Of a stretch of DNA of 64,000 nt, positions 9,299 to 19,269 are shown piece by piece. How positions within the stretch are numbered: position 1 is the stretch's first letter; each line of letters begins with the position of its first letter. The notes beneath the pieces are model-generated. The model saw nothing but the letters and a program-made list of their open reading frames with translations. It was not told the origin of the DNA and did no database searches. Source of the DNA: an uncultured Colwellia sp. Lineage in GTDB: Bacteria > Pseudomonadota > Gammaproteobacteria > Enterobacterales > Alteromonadaceae. The position numbers were made by a program, and so were the translations under genes. Where the stretch lies: NCBI GenBank assembly GCA_913061475.1, contig CAJXUN010000001.1, positions 206,414 through 270,413 of the forward strand, given 5' to 3'.

Positions 9299-10603
9299 TT
9301 AAGAAGCTTTAAAACAGTTATCATCATTTAATACCATCGCGATTGCATTGATCAGCAAAGTGACTTGCTCAGTATTGCTGATAAATGGTGGCATGATATA
9401 GATTAACTTACCAAAAGGGCGTATCCATGCGCCCAATTCGACAAAACGTTTTTGTATTTCTGCCATCTCTACATTTTCTGTCACTTCTACAACACCTATA
9501 GCACCTAAAACTCTGACGTCATTAACTCTCGTGTGATTTTTTAATGGCAATAGCTGTTGTTTAAAAACGGCTTCAATATTTGCTACTTGTTGCTGCCATT
9601 CATTACGTTTTAGAATGTTGAGGCTAGCATTGGCAACCGCACAGGCTAATGGATTACCCATAAATGTTGGTCCGTGCATAAAGCAACCTGCTTCACCGTT
9701 GCTAATCGTATTAGCAATTTCGTCTGTACATAATGTCGCGGCTAACGTCATGTAACCACCAGTCAATGTTTTACCTAGGCAGATAATGTCAGGGCTAATG
9801 TCAGCCCATTCACAGGCAAACAATTTCCCTGTTCGCCCTAAACCGGTCGCGATTTCATCGGCGATCATCAAAATATTATACTGATCACACAATTCACGAC
9901 AGGCTTTTAAATAGCTTGGGTGGTAAATACGCATGCCACCAGCGCCTTGGACAATGGGTTCAATAATAAAGGCAGCAATATCATGATGTCGCTGCGCGAA
10001 CATAGTGGCTAATATTTCAATGTCAGATGCATCCCACTCCTGATTAAAGCCAGTCACCGGCGCGGGAGCAAAGAGGTTTTTCATGAGCACAGGTTCAAAT
10101 AGCTGATGCATACCGTTAACAGGATCACACACTGACATAGCAGCAAAGGTATCGCCGTGGTAACCATTTTTTACGGTCAATATTTTGTGCTTTTGTGGTT
10201 TATTTTTACTGTGCCAGTATTGTATTGCCATTTTTAATGCGACTTCCACCGCTACCGAGCCACTATCACTTAAAAAGACTTTGTTTAAACCTTTTGGTGT
10301 TATCTCAATCAGAGACTTTGATAATTCAACCGCGGGTTCATGAGTTAAACCACCAAACATGACATGAGAAAACTTCTCACTTTGCTTTATTAAGGCTTGG
10401 TTGAGTTCAGGATGATTGTAACCGTGCAGCACAGACCACCAAGACGACATGCCGTCGATAACTTTTTCACCACTCGCTAAGGTAATATAAACCCCATCAG
10501 CTGATTCTACCAAGTAAGAAGGCAAAGGGTTGGACATAGAAGTGTAGGGATGCCAAACATGGTTTTTATCAAATTCAAGTATTTCTGATTGTTTATTGTT
10601 CAT
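9299..10603 (-). CDS. bioA: Adenosylmethionine-8-amino-7-oxononanoate aminotransferase
   Basis: PLP-dependent class III aminotransferase that makes 7,8-diaminopelargonic acid in biotin synthesis. Signatures include HPYTSM near the N-terminus, the glycine-rich PLP pocket DSGSVAVEVALK, YHGDTFAAM, the LMIADEIATGLGRTG stretch and the Schiff-base lysine in CLGKTLTGGYM. I chose the ATG at 10603 because it matches the family N-terminus (two residues before KQSE). In-frame starts at 10636 (ATG) and 10681 (TTG) would overlap the putative bioB promoter. It is divergent from the bioBFCD operon. Confidence 0.95.
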   Translation of the reverse strand: MNNKQSEILEFDKNHVWHPYTSMSNPLPSYLVESADGVYITLASGEKVIDGMSSWWSVLHGYNHPELNQALIKQSEKFSHVMFGGLTHEPAVELSKSLIEITPKGLNKVFLSDSGSVAVEVALKMAIQYWHSKNKPQKHKILTVKNGYHGDTFAAMSVCDPVNGMHQLFEPVLMKNLFAPAPVTGFNQEWDASDIEILATMFAQRHHDIAAFIIEPIVQGAGGMRIYHPSYLKACRELCDQYNILMIADEIATGLGRTGKLFACEWADISPDIICLGKTLTGGYMTLAATLCTDEIANTISNGEAGCFMHGPTFMGNPLACAVANASLNILKRNEWQQQVANIEAVFKQQLLPLKNHTRVNDVRVLGAIGVVEVTENVEMAEIQKRFVELGAWIRPFGKLIYIMPPFISNTEQVTLLINAIAMVLNDDNCFKAS

Positions 10604-10629
10604 ATGTAAAGCTTGCTTAGGTAAATTAG

Positions 10630-10657
10630 TTGACATATTGATATTGGCGCATAGACT
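10630..10657 (+). promoter_or_regulatory. Candidate sigma-70 promoter for bioBFCD
   Basis: A perfect TTGACA (10630-10635) is separated by 16 bases from TAGACT (10652-10657), about 48 bp before the bioB ATG. It lies in the bioA/bioB divergent region, where a BirA operator would be expected. I could not recognise a convincing copy of the enterobacterial BirA palindrome. Confidence 0.5.
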
Positions 10658-10704
10658 ACCCGTTAATATTACGATATGCAATTTTCAAAAACGAGTGAAT
10701 ACCT

Positions 10705-11808
10705 ATGACACAGCAAACATCAGCAGTAAATGAATCTATGCTTGATACCGGCGCGAATAATAGCAAACAAGCTAATAGTGAAATTCGTCATAATTGGCAA
10801 GCGCATGAAGTTAAAGCGTTGTTTGATATGCCATTTAATGATTTGATGTTTAAAGCACAAGTTATCCACCGCGAAAACTTTAATCCTAATGAAGTGCAAG
10901 TAAGTACATTATTGTCAATTAAAACCGGTGCATGCCCAGAAGATTGTAAGTATTGTTCGCAAAGTTCACGTTATAAAACTGACATTGATAAAGAACGTTT
11001 AATGGCTGTTGAAAAAGTACTTGAAGCTGCACAAGTGGCGAAGGACCAAGGTTCAACGCGTTTTTGTATGGGCGCAGGCTGGCGTAACCCAAAACCACGA
11101 GATATGCCATTAGTGGTGGAAATGGTTAAAGGTGTAAAAGCACTCGGGCTTGAAACCTGTATGACATTAGGCATGTTATCTGCCGACCAAGCCGATGAAT
11201 TGCAAGGTGCAGGTTTAGATTACTACAACCACAACTTAGATACCTCGCCAGAGCATTATAATCAAATTATTACCACACGTACCTATCAAGACCGATTAGA
11301 CACTTTAACTAATGTCCGCAGTTCAGGCATGAAAGTGTGTAGTGGTGGTATTGTTGGCTTAGGTGAAGAAAGCAAAGACAGAGCATCATTATTAGCCCAG
11401 TTGGCAAACCTTTCACCACAACCAGAAAGTGTTCCTATCAATATGTTAGTGAAAATTGAAGGTACGCCGTTATCAGATGTTGCTGACTTAGATCATTTTG
11501 AATTTATTCGTTGTATTGCTGTGGCACGTATCATGATGCCTAAGAGCCATGTTCGTCTATCGGCAGGGCGTGACGCAATGAACGAGCAAATGCAAGCTAT
11601 GTGCTTTTTAGCGGGTGCAAACTCAATATTTTACGGCTGTAAATTGTTGACCACAGGCAACCCTGAAGCAAACAAAGACATGATGCTATTTGACCGTTTA
11701 GGAATTAACACGGAAACGATTGCAAGCTCAGAGATTGACGAAGCAAAAATTAAAACCGCCGTTGTTGATCAGCAACATAGCGATTTGTTCTATAACGCCG
11801 TTAATTAA
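10705..11808 (+). CDS. bioB: Biotin synthase
   Basis: Radical SAM enzyme that inserts sulfur into dethiobiotin. The 4Fe-4S cluster motif CPEDCKYC places cysteines at residues 77, 81 and 84. Other family segments are RFCMGAGWR, the [11 protein letters not shown] stretch and [18 protein letters not shown]. At 367 residues it has a slightly longer N-terminus than E. coli BioB. It is the first gene of bioB-bioF-bioC-bioD, with only five bases before bioF. Confidence 0.97.
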   Translation: MTQQTSAVNESMLDTGANNSKQANSEIRHNWQAHEVKALFDMPFNDLMFKAQVIHRENFNPNEVQVSTLLSIKTGACPEDCKYCSQSSRYKTDIDKERLMAVEKVLEAAQVAKDQGSTRFCMGAGWRNPKPRDMPLVVEMVKGVKALGLETCMTLGMLSADQADELQGAGLDYYNHNLDTSPEHYNQIITTRTYQDRLDTLTNVRSSGMKVCSGGIVGLGEESKDRASLLAQLANLSPQPESVPINMLVKIEGTPLSDVADLDHFEFIRCIAVARIMMPKSHVRLSAGRDAMNEQMQAMCFLAGANSIFYGCKLLTTGNPEANKDMMLFDRLGINTETIASSEIDEAKIKTAVVDQQHSDLFYNAVN

Positions 11809-11813
11809 ACACA

Positions 11814-12977
11814 ATGGCGTTTGATTTTTTAACTGCAGATGTTGAGCAACAAAAGCAGCGTACACGCTATCGTGCGCGCCAATGTGTTGCTGAGCAAAAT
11901 GGTCGTCATGTCAAAATTAACGATGAAAATTACTTAAATTTTTCATCAAATGATTACCTCGGTTTAAATCATCATCCAGAAATAAATCTCGCTTTACTTG
12001 AAGGTGCTCAGCGCTTTGGTACCTGCGCTAGCGGGTCTAGCTTAATTACTGGCTATTCTTATGCACACCAAGCCTTGGAAAATGACATTTGTGATTGGCT
12101 CAACAAAGCCAATTGTTTGTTATTTGCTAGCGGCTTCTCGGCAAATAACGCCTTGATGCAGGCGCTAGGGCATAAAAGTTGTCAGCTTTATTTAGATAAA
12201 CTTAGTCATGCCTCGCTCATTGATGGTGCGCTTAGCAGTGATGCAAAAGTAAAGCGCTTTTTACATAACGATATGAACCAGCTGCAAAAATTTTTAACCC
12301 AATGCCAGCAACACTCAGTCGACCAAGTTAATGCGACAAATAACGTTATTGTTTCTGAAGGCGTTTTTAGTATGGATGGTGATCAGGCCGATGTAGCTAA
12401 TTTGGCCAAAATTTCGCAACAGCATCAAGCATTGTTATATTTAGATGACGCTCATAGTATTGGTGTTATCGGCGAATCTGGTGAAGGAAGTAGCAGTGTC
12501 GCTGATGTAGATATTGTTATGGCAACATTCGGTAAAAGCATTGCCACCAGTGGTGCATTTGTCGCTTGTGATAACGGGCTTGCAGAATACTTGATCAATT
12601 TTTCTCGCCATTATATTTATTCTACCGCGATATCACCGGCGTTAGCTTGGGCGACTAAAAAAAGTATTAGCATTATTCAAAACGAACATTGGCGTCGTGA
12701 AAAAATTGCAGAGCTTAGCCAATTACTCGCATCAAAGTTAACTGGCAACATACCATTATTAAAAAACGCATCATCAATACACGCGATTGTTATAGGCGAC
12801 GAAACAGCAACGCTCAATGTTTGTCAAAAATTACGGAATAAGGGCATTTGGCTCACTGCTATTCGCCCACCGACCGTTCCAAATAACAGCTCGAGGTTAC
12901 GTGTTACCATAACAGCGAGTCATGAAGTTAAAGATATCAATTACTTAGCTAATTGTATCAATGAGGTTATAGAATAA
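11814..12977 (+). CDS. bioF: 8-amino-7-oxononanoate synthase
   Basis: PLP-dependent alpha-oxoamine synthase that condenses pimeloyl-ACP with L-alanine. Visible features are the N-terminal NYLNFSSNDYLGLNHHPE stretch, the GTCASGSSLITGY segment, the DDAHSIGVIG motif and the Schiff-base lysine in TFGKSIATSG. Its stop codon overlaps the bioC ATG (bases 12975-12979, TAATG), indicating translational coupling. Confidence 0.96.
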   Translation: MAFDFLTADVEQQKQRTRYRARQCVAEQNGRHVKINDENYLNFSSNDYLGLNHHPEINLALLEGAQRFGTCASGSSLITGYSYAHQALENDICDWLNKANCLLFASGFSANNALMQALGHKSCQLYLDKLSHASLIDGALSSDAKVKRFLHNDMNQLQKFLTQCQQHSVDQVNATNNVIVSEGVFSMDGDQADVANLAKISQQHQALLYLDDAHSIGVIGESGEGSSSVADVDIVMATFGKSIATSGAFVACDNGLAEYLINFSRHYIYSTAISPALAWATKKSISIIQNEHWRREKIAELSQLLASKLTGNIPLLKNASSIHAIVIGDETATLNVCQKLRNKGIWLTAIRPPTVPNNSSRLRVTITASHEVKDINYLANCINEVIE

Positions 12978-13762
12978 TGGCCAAAATTACGAGCCGCCAT
13001 AAAATAGCGAAATCTTTTGGCTCAGCCAGTGATTCTTATGATATATCAGCGCGTTTACAGCGTTATTGTGGTAAGCATTTAATGCCATGGCTACCCAATC
13101 GTAATGATTTAACCGTCTTAGACTTAGGCTCAGGCACAGGTTTTTTTACCGAGATTTTAGCCAGTCGATATCAACAAGTGATCGGCTTAGATATATCTAA
13201 AAACATGCTGAAATTTGCCCAAGAAAATCGTCACCAAGCGATTTCTTGGTTAGAAGCCGACGCTTATAAAATACCGTTACAGAATAACAGTGTTGATTTT
13301 GTCTATTCAAATCTGATGATCCAATGGTGTGACCCATTAAACTTAGTATTGGACGAAGTGATGCGAGTTTTAAAGCCGGGTGGGCTGTTTGTCTTTAGCA
13401 CGCTCGTTGAGGGTACTTTGTTTGAATTAAAATCTTCTTGGGCGCAAGTTGATGATGATCAGCACGTGGTTGACTTTAAACCCGAGCAGCACATCAGGTC
13501 ATTTCTTGATGGTGTAGATCGTAAGTTATTGAATGCTAAGCAACAAGACATTATTTTAGAATATGAAAACGTTCTACATTTAGCCCATGAACTAAAAAGC
13601 CTTGGTGCAAATCATGTACCTAACAAAAAGAGCAAAGGTTTAGCAGGCAAAGATAAATGGCAGAAAATGACCACAAGTTATCAAGATTTTATCGAGCCTA
13701 ATAATATCTATCCTGCTACTTATAAAGTGTTTTCTGGTTTAGTCGTTAAACTAAGCGATTAA
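12977..13762 (+). CDS. bioC: Malonyl-ACP O-methyltransferase
   Basis: SAM-dependent class I methyltransferase that methylates malonyl-ACP to start pimelate synthesis. The glycine-rich SAM motif I is LDLGSGTGFFTE (about residues 50-61), followed by an acidic motif II (GLDISKNML) and the NLMIQWC segment typical of BioC. Its place between bioF and bioD supports the assignment. No bioH-type esterase gene is visible in this window, so the demethylating step is encoded elsewhere. Confidence 0.93.
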   Translation: MAKITSRHKIAKSFGSASDSYDISARLQRYCGKHLMPWLPNRNDLTVLDLGSGTGFFTEILASRYQQVIGLDISKNMLKFAQENRHQAISWLEADAYKIPLQNNSVDFVYSNLMIQWCDPLNLVLDEVMRVLKPGGLFVFSTLVEGTLFELKSSWAQVDDDQHVVDFKPEQHIRSFLDGVDRKLLNAKQQDIILEYENVLHLAHELKSLGANHVPNKKSKGLAGKDKWQKMTTSYQDFIEPNNIYPATYKVFSGLVVKLSD

Positions 13763-13811
13763 ATTTTAACTAAATTATAGCTATTTGCTCCCTTATAAAG
13801 AGTTAAGAAAA

Positions 13812-14489
13812 ATGTTGAAAATATTCGTTACTGCCACCGATACCGATGCGGGGAAAACCTACGCTGCACAAGCTTTGGTCAAGGCTTTTGTTGCTGAAAA
13901 TAAAAAAGTAGCTGTTTATAAGCCTATCTCGGCGGGCTGTATGCGTGTTAACAATGAGTTAGTAAACGAAGATGCGCTGTTATTACTAAAACAGTCAAAT
14001 TGCCAACAAGAAATTTCACAGGTAAACCCTATTGCATTTGAACCGCCTATTGCGCCTCATATTGCTGCCGCTGAAATGCAAAAAGTGATAAGTTTAACGG
14101 ATATAAAAAAAGGCTATGACGAAGTTATAACTGCAGATGCAGATGTTGTTATTTGTGAGGGCGCTGGTGGTTGGCGACTGCCTTTAGGCCAAGGGCAATA
14201 CTTGTCTGAATTTGTGCAAGAAAGTTGTCAGAATGTGCTACTTGTAGTCAATATGAAACTTGGCTGTTTAAATCATGCAATATTAACCTATGAGTCAATT
14301 GTCGCAGATGGCCTTAATTGTGTAGGTTGGATAGCGAATTGCCCTGAAAATATGCCTTATTTAACAGAAAACATTCAAGAGCTAACAGCACTATTGCCGA
14401 TACCTAAACTCGCAGAGTTGCCTTTTGAACTCGATATTAGCATCGCAGCAAAGAAAATAGACCTTTCGCCATTAACCATGCTGCGATAA
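13812..14489 (+). CDS. bioD: Dethiobiotin synthetase
   Basis: ATP-dependent carboxylase that closes the ureido ring to give dethiobiotin. The N-terminal P-loop TATDTDAGKTYAAQAL and the CEGAGGWRLPL segment are diagnostic. The ATG at 13812 (MLKIFVTATDTDAG) fits the family N-terminus and has a purine-rich stretch upstream. An earlier in-frame ORF start at 13785 would add nine residues that family members lack. It is the last gene of the bioBFCD run. Confidence 0.94.
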   Translation: MLKIFVTATDTDAGKTYAAQALVKAFVAENKKVAVYKPISAGCMRVNNELVNEDALLLLKQSNCQQEISQVNPIAFEPPIAPHIAAAEMQKVISLTDIKKGYDEVITADADVVICEGAGGWRLPLGQGQYLSEFVQESCQNVLLVVNMKLGCLNHAILTYESIVADGLNCVGWIANCPENMPYLTENIQELTALLPIPKLAELPFELDISIAAKKIDLSPLTMLR

Positions 14490-14647
14490 ATTATTTAACT
14501 TAAAGGCTGATACTGCAAAAATAATAACATCAGCCTATAAAGTTTATCTATGCTTCAGGCTATTTAAGCTAGAGCCTTCAAAACCTCTAATCTACAGTCT
14601 TTTTTTTTCATCAATAATACAGATTTATGCTAATCGTTTAGTGAAAT

Positions 14648-15373
14648 TTACAATAAGTAGGCTAAGTTGTCATCTGAACTAATCACCGCTTTTTCACCGG
14701 CTTTAAATAAATAACCAGAAGCTTTATCTGTTACGCCTGATGCTAAGGTCATGGTATTTTTTTTGATATCTAATGCCGTACCTTCAACAATAGCGACTAT
14801 CGGCGTTGTCGGATTAAGTATCATGAATTCTGCTAAACGCTGTGCACGTGTTTCTCCATTATGGCCCGGTGGATTATGATCGGTGTAATGAGGATTAAGT
14901 TGAAAATCTACCAATTGAACGGCATTGAAGCTTTCTGGCTCTATAATTGGCATATCATTAGTGGTGCGAATAGAAAGTCCAGCGACATTAGAGCCCGCAC
15001 TCCAGCCGATGTAAGGCATGCCTTGAGCAACTTTATGCTGAATGGGCGCAATTAAGTTGTTTTGATACAGCTGGTGTAATAAGTGAAATGTGTTACCGCC
15101 ACCAACGGCGATGGCTTTCGCCTGATTAATTGCGCTGATCGGGTCATCATATTGATGTATGCCGCGAACTTTAACGTCAATTTTGCTCAGCGCATTTTGT
15201 ACCATGGCGGTATAGTCATCATAATTTACCGTAACACCGGCATAAGGAATAAATAGCAGTTCGGTAACCCCATTAAGCTTGGCCTTTATCATGGTTAAAG
15301 CATGATCTAAATATGCTGTTTCACCAACACGTGAACTGCTCAGCAGTAGTAGGTTTGCATTTTCAATGGTCAA
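14648..15373 (-). CDS. pepE: Dipeptidase E (alpha-aspartyl dipeptidase)
   Basis: Cytoplasmic serine peptidase of family S51 that cleaves N-terminal aspartyl dipeptides. The nucleophile is in the GWSAGSN motif, and the preceding [11 protein letters not shown] segment and the [15 protein letters not shown] stretch are also family hallmarks. Length (241 aa) matches family S51. The start appears to be TTG at 15371-15373, preceded by AAGGGG at six bases. No nearer ATG would preserve the N-terminal LLLLSSSR strand. Confidence 0.9.
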   Translation of the reverse strand: MTIENANLLLLSSSRVGETAYLDHALTMIKAKLNGVTELLFIPYAGVTVNYDDYTAMVQNALSKIDVKVRGIHQYDDPISAINQAKAIAVGGGNTFHLLHQLYQNNLIAPIQHKVAQGMPYIGWSAGSNVAGLSIRTTNDMPIIEPESFNAVQLVDFQLNPHYTDHNPPGHNGETRAQRLAEFMILNPTTPIVAIVEGTALDIKKNTMTLASGVTDKASGYLFKAGEKAVISSDDNLAYLL

Positions 15374-15442
15374 ATTTTTCCCCTTATTTCATTTCGTTAA
15401 CTTGTGGCATTTTACCCGATTTATAATTTGAAAGTTATGCCT

Positions 15443-15847
15443 TTAATGTTTTAATTCAGCCGAGCAGGCTAATGCGATAAAGCCAGAGCGGGTTTTGTAT
15501 TTTGAAGATTTAGCCACCCGATCATCAATTTGCTTTATTAATAGCTCTGGTAAGGTCACATTTATTTTATGACTTTTCCCCATGTAAGGAATAATGTCAA
15601 AATCGAGTATTGCCCAAATAGGTGATGCGACTGAAGATAGTAACATATGCTCTTCAATCGTCTTTGCATGTGGCACTTTCTCACCATACTCAACCAATAC
15701 TTTCAAGTGTGAGGCCGTCGCTTCATTTAACAGCAACAGCCCCTCATCCATGGTCAGGGCTTTAACCTGACAACCGGGTAAATCTACTACTGAAAATAGG
15801 TAATTATTTTCTTCTGGATTACGTACAACTAAAACCGGGTATTTCAT
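15443..15847 (-). CDS. HicB-like antitoxin-family protein, without adjacent HicA
   Basis: The N-terminal half (YPVLVVRNPEENNYLFSVVDLPGC...A) has the HicB partial RNase-H-like fold pattern. The C-terminal half (INVTLPELLIKQIDDRVAKSSKYKTRSGFIALA) is a ribbon-helix-helix DNA-binding domain of the Arc/MetJ type. The ATG at 15847 has an AAGGTG Shine-Dalgarno, while a GTG three codons upstream is less likely. A typical hicA gene should lie immediately upstream (right), but I see none. It may therefore be an orphan repressor or a toxin-antitoxin remnant. Confidence 0.7.
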   Translation of the reverse strand: MKYPVLVVRNPEENNYLFSVVDLPGCQVKALTMDEGLLLLNEATASHLKVLVEYGEKVPHAKTIEEHMLLSSVASPIWAILDFDIIPYMGKSHKINVTLPELLIKQIDDRVAKSSKYKTRSGFIALACSAELKH

Positions 15848-16452
15848 GTCTTTCACCTTTATTTCAACAATAAACCACTATAACCCCGCTAACCTCAAAT
15901 GTCCACGCCGAAACAACCCTAAGGGTTATTTGTTGATTGTCGATTATAACCCTGAAAACCCCTTGAAGGCTTTAAATTGCAACCCCTGTAACTCCACTCT
16001 TGTTTGGAGTGACTGTTCACTTACTCTTTATGACTTTATTTATATTTAAATTGATAATCTTTTTGGCTTTTGTCTCTGTAAATAAAATATTAAGAAAACA
16101 ATTAGAAAATAGGGTTGCTAGAGTGCTCATAAACGATATTATTGAATTATATGGCAGCGTCGAAAAAGCTTTATATAGGAATGCACACCTGACGTTTTAA
16201 GTCGGGAATCGTATCAATATCAAGAAAAAAACATGACGTTTATCATGTTAAATATCAGCATCCATACGGATAACTGTGAAGGTAAAATTTAAAAATTTGG
16301 CCGCTTGTTTATTATAAATAACCAGCATGGTTAGCACTAAGAATAGGGTAACTTATGGTATCTAAAAATTTGTAAGTTTCCGATTAGCTATGGCACGCGA
16401 CGCTGATTAATTTCCGAAAATAATTTTGTTTTATAAAGCTAGTAAGGTGGAA
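15848..16452. other. 600-bp region without a confident gene
   Basis: The first 140 bp on the plus strand is unusually rich in AACCC/AACCCC motifs (for example near 15881, 15916, 15948 and 15980). A small plus-strand frame, 16030-16200 (56 codons: one hydrophobic helix, then a charged tail ending YGSVEKALYRNAHLTF), is open but has no recognisable family and only weak start signals. The rest is AT-rich and presumably carries the promoter of the HicB-like gene. Confidence 0.4.
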
Positions 16453-17226
16453 TTACCAATAATTTTCAAAACTAAAATGTCCAGATGAACGTCTTAAGTG
16501 TTTTTTAAAACCAAGGGCTAATAGCATATCTCGAGTGTCATGCACCATGGCCGGGTTGCCACATAAGTAAAAAAAACTACTTTCTGTATTGGCTGATAGT
16601 TTAACCGCTGCTATTAAGCGACCATCTTGAAGTAATTCAGGGATACGACCTGAAAGTATGTCGTGGTGTTTTTCGCGAGATACTATCGGTAGGTAAATGA
16701 GTTTGCCGTTATATTCTGCTTGTAAATTTACGATCCGCTCTTGATAGACTAATTCTTGGCGCGTACGCACCGCATGAACTAGAACCAGGTTTTTAAAGCG
16801 CGTTTTAGTTTCATTTTCTGCTAGCAAGGAAAGAAAAGGGCCAATTGCTGTCCCTGTCGATAATAGCCAAAGATCGCTAACAGGGTCAGGGATCTCGTTT
16901 AATGTCATAAAGCCACTTGGCTTCTCACCAACGTAAATCTCATCTCCAATAGCTAAATGGGCAAGCTTAGGGCTTAAATCACCGTCAGGTACATCAATAA
17001 TTAGAAACTCCATTTGATTTTTGCCAAGGTGATGATTTGGCGAATTAACAAATGAATAGGCACGCCTAAGCCAGTTACCATTTTCGTCTTTTAAGGCCAA
17101 CTTGGTGAATTGTCCAGCGAGGTAGTCGCCAATGTCAGCTTTTACCGTGATAGAGAATTCATTTTCAGTCCATTGTTGGTGACGAACGACTGCTCCCTTG
17201 GTAAAGCCCGTTAAGTTGGTAGTCAT
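16453..17226 (-). CDS. fpr: Ferredoxin/flavodoxin-NADP(+) reductase
   Basis: FAD-containing reductase that passes electrons between NADPH and ferredoxin or flavodoxin. The FAD-binding RRAYSFVNSP motif, the NADP-binding LLSTGTAIGPFLSLL segment, the FYLCGNPAMV motif and the aromatic C-terminus ENYW are all as in bacterial Fpr of the E. coli subclass. Length of 257 aa fits. AGGAGC lies upstream of the ATG. Confidence 0.94.
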   Translation of the reverse strand: MTTNLTGFTKGAVVRHQQWTENEFSITVKADIGDYLAGQFTKLALKDENGNWLRRAYSFVNSPNHHLGKNQMEFLIIDVPDGDLSPKLAHLAIGDEIYVGEKPSGFMTLNEIPDPVSDLWLLSTGTAIGPFLSLLAENETKTRFKNLVLVHAVRTRQELVYQERIVNLQAEYNGKLIYLPIVSREKHHDILSGRIPELLQDGRLIAAVKLSANTESSFFYLCGNPAMVHDTRDMLLALGFKKHLRRSSGHFSFENYW

Positions 17227-17324
17227 AGCGTGCTCCTATCGAACTCATTGTTATTGTTATATGCTTAACTATAGAACTACCGTATTATTTTATGTGAAAT
17301 TATTTATCAAAGTGGGATCACAAT

Positions 17325-17924
17325 TTGAAAGTCTATGGTGATAATCAATCAGGAAATTGCTATAAAGTACAACTTACTTGTGCTTTGCTTAATATTGAGT
17401 ATCAATGGTTACCCATTGACATTCTAAAGGGCGATAATGCGACCGCTTCTTTTCTCAGCAAAAGCCCTAATGGAAAAATTCCATTACTGGAGTTAGACGA
17501 TGGCCGTTGCTTGATTGAATCGAATGCCATTATTAATTATTTAGCTAAGGGAAGTCATTTATTACCCAATGACGCTTTTGCATTAGCAAAAGTTCAACAG
17601 TGGCAGTTTTTCGAACAATACAGCCATGAGCCGTATATTGCTGTTGCCCGATTTATAGCTAAGTACCTAGGTTTACCAGAAAGTAAGAAAGCGGAATATG
17701 AATCTAAGCAAGAAGGGGGTTATAAAGCCCTTAAAATAATGGATAAACAATTACAGTACAGTGACTTCTTAACCGGAGCGCAATTGACAACTGCTGATAT
17801 TGCCTTGTTTGCGTACACACATGTTGCCGATGAAGGTGGATTTGATTTGTCACAGTTTTCTGCGCTCAATGATTGGCTAGAGCGCGTAAAAATGCAAGCG
17901 CACTTTATCTCAATGCCTAGCTAA
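17325..17924 (+). CDS. Glutathione S-transferase family protein
   Basis: The N-terminal thioredoxin-fold domain (about 1-77) includes NSPNGKIPLLE-like and DGRCLIESNAIINYLA segments that bind glutathione. The C-terminal helical domain (about 85-195) contains the LTTADIALFAYTH motif. The start is probably the TTG at 17325 preceded by a GGGAT-like site, since no ATG is available near the conserved N-terminus. The stop codon overlaps that of the convergent propeller gene by three bases. Confidence 0.87.
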   Translation: MKVYGDNQSGNCYKVQLTCALLNIEYQWLPIDILKGDNATASFLSKSPNGKIPLLELDDGRCLIESNAIINYLAKGSHLLPNDAFALAKVQQWQFFEQYSHEPYIAVARFIAKYLGLPESKKAEYESKQEGGYKALKIMDKQLQYSDFLTGAQLTTADIALFAYTHVADEGGFDLSQFSALNDWLERVKMQAHFISMPS

Positions 17925-18817
17925 AGCTTGTGCTTTTCAACCTCTTCAAGGTTGATCATGTAAGCGTTTCTACCAATACCGTGAAACTCTTCATCAGTAA
18001 AAACAAGGGTATTTTCATCCAGAAAAGTTATTGCTTCTTTTTGGGTTACTAAACCTAGATCAATGCGATATTTATCACCAGAGAAAAAATCATCGCCATG
18101 CCAATTTTCAAATAACCAAATGCGCTGAGAATCAAGTAGCGCAAGTCGCTTTCTGTTTGGACTTAATGCAGCAGATGTTACCCAACAAAGTTTTTCAGCG
18201 AAAGTGCAGGTTTCAAACTTACTGATCTTTTTTGCATCATAATTAGCAGCGTGATCACCAATCTTATATAAAGTTGTTATACCGTTAAACGGCTCTGTAC
18301 GATTTTTAGTAAAAAGATAAAGATGTCTTTTGTAGAAAATGAACGCCTCAACATCGAACTCCATTTCATCTGCTTTAGGAGGAAAGCTAGTATGCTCAGG
18401 GTATCTGAACTTAATTATTTCTGCCTGTGTAGTTTCACCCTTGATATCAATAGGGTTCTCTATCTTGTATATAGTTAGCCATTTGCGCAGATTGTCATTA
18501 TTACCAAAATCTCCCAAAAAGAAGTGCCCAAAATCATCTTGAGTCATATCTTCCCAATCAATATTTTTAGCGTTTGAGACCCTGATTTCTTTATCAATAC
18601 CACCGGTTTTGTTAAGTTGATACAACTTAGCTTGATCACCGCCATCATTAATGGCCCAAAGCTTTAAATCCTTATCAAATTCAATGCCCGATATTTCCTT
18701 TAACTGTTCGTCAATAGTGGCATATTTATTTTTATATAGCTGGTAGGTTGCGCCCGCTATAATGATGAACACCGCAATGGCACATCCGGTAAAAAATCCA
18801 GCCAGCGTTTTTTTCAT
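17921..18817 (-). CDS. Membrane-anchored beta-propeller-like protein of unknown function
   Basis: The N-terminus (MKKTLAGFFTGCAIAVFIIIAGA...) is a signal anchor. The remaining ~265 residues form repeated strand-rich units (LWAINDGGD, FFLGDFGNN, LYLFTKNR, LALLDSQRIWLFE, LVFTDEEFHG) like those of SdiA-regulated or esterase-like phytase beta-propellers. No catalytic residues can be assigned. I chose the ATG at 18817 over one five codons upstream because it begins the signal sequence. It is convergent with the GST gene. Confidence 0.6.
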   Translation of the reverse strand: MKKTLAGFFTGCAIAVFIIIAGATYQLYKNKYATIDEQLKEISGIEFDKDLKLWAINDGGDQAKLYQLNKTGGIDKEIRVSNAKNIDWEDMTQDDFGHFFLGDFGNNDNLRKWLTIYKIENPIDIKGETTQAEIIKFRYPEHTSFPPKADEMEFDVEAFIFYKRHLYLFTKNRTEPFNGITTLYKIGDHAANYDAKKISKFETCTFAEKLCWVTSAALSPNRKRLALLDSQRIWLFENWHGDDFFSGDKYRIDLGLVTQKEAITFLDENTLVFTDEEFHGIGRNAYMINLEEVEKHKL

Positions 18818-19269
18818 AGATATTAAAACCAATAAAGTGTAGCAAATTTAATAGCGCGCAAGCATAGCAAGGAAATGGCACTATTACTTGTCTCAATTTG
18901 TAAAAAGCAGTAGCAGTTCATCTTTAATGCAATTAACGCGGCAACAAGATAGTTTGTAATTGTTTATTAATGGATGGCGAAAAGTACGCTGCATTATAGA
19001 AATAACACTATGCTTAAAAATAAGTAACCTGAATACCATATAAATTATATACGCTAATACCACTATTTTTAATGCTATCTACGTTGCATTCAAAGGTGTT
19101 TACTCGGTACTCATCTGGAACTGATAACCATAAGTTTACCACTAACAATGGGGTGTTCAGCACGTAAATTTGATTTGATTCATTTAATATTTATAACGTT
19201 ATAGCGTTGGTATATCAGCAATTATTTCGATTTCAGGTTAAATAAACTCGATATTTTATTGGAGTGCAT
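18818..19269. other. 450-bp AT-rich intergenic region
   Basis: No ORF or RNA gene is recognisable. It separates a leftward gene from the rightward TPR lipoprotein gene and must hold both promoters. A short perfect palindrome, ATAACGTTAT, lies near 19193-19202 and could be an operator. Confidence 0.35.

Noticed and set aside
10604..10704. BirA operator in the bioA/bioB intergenic region
   Set aside because: No palindrome close to the enterobacterial TTGTAAACC / GGTTTACAA pattern was found; the TGTAAAGC element near 10605 has no matching partner.
15846..16200. Short plus-strand ORFs (15846-16049 and 16000-16200)
   Set aside because: No recognisable family, weak start signals, and the first overlaps the HicB-like start region. 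Only the second is mentioned as possible in the region note.
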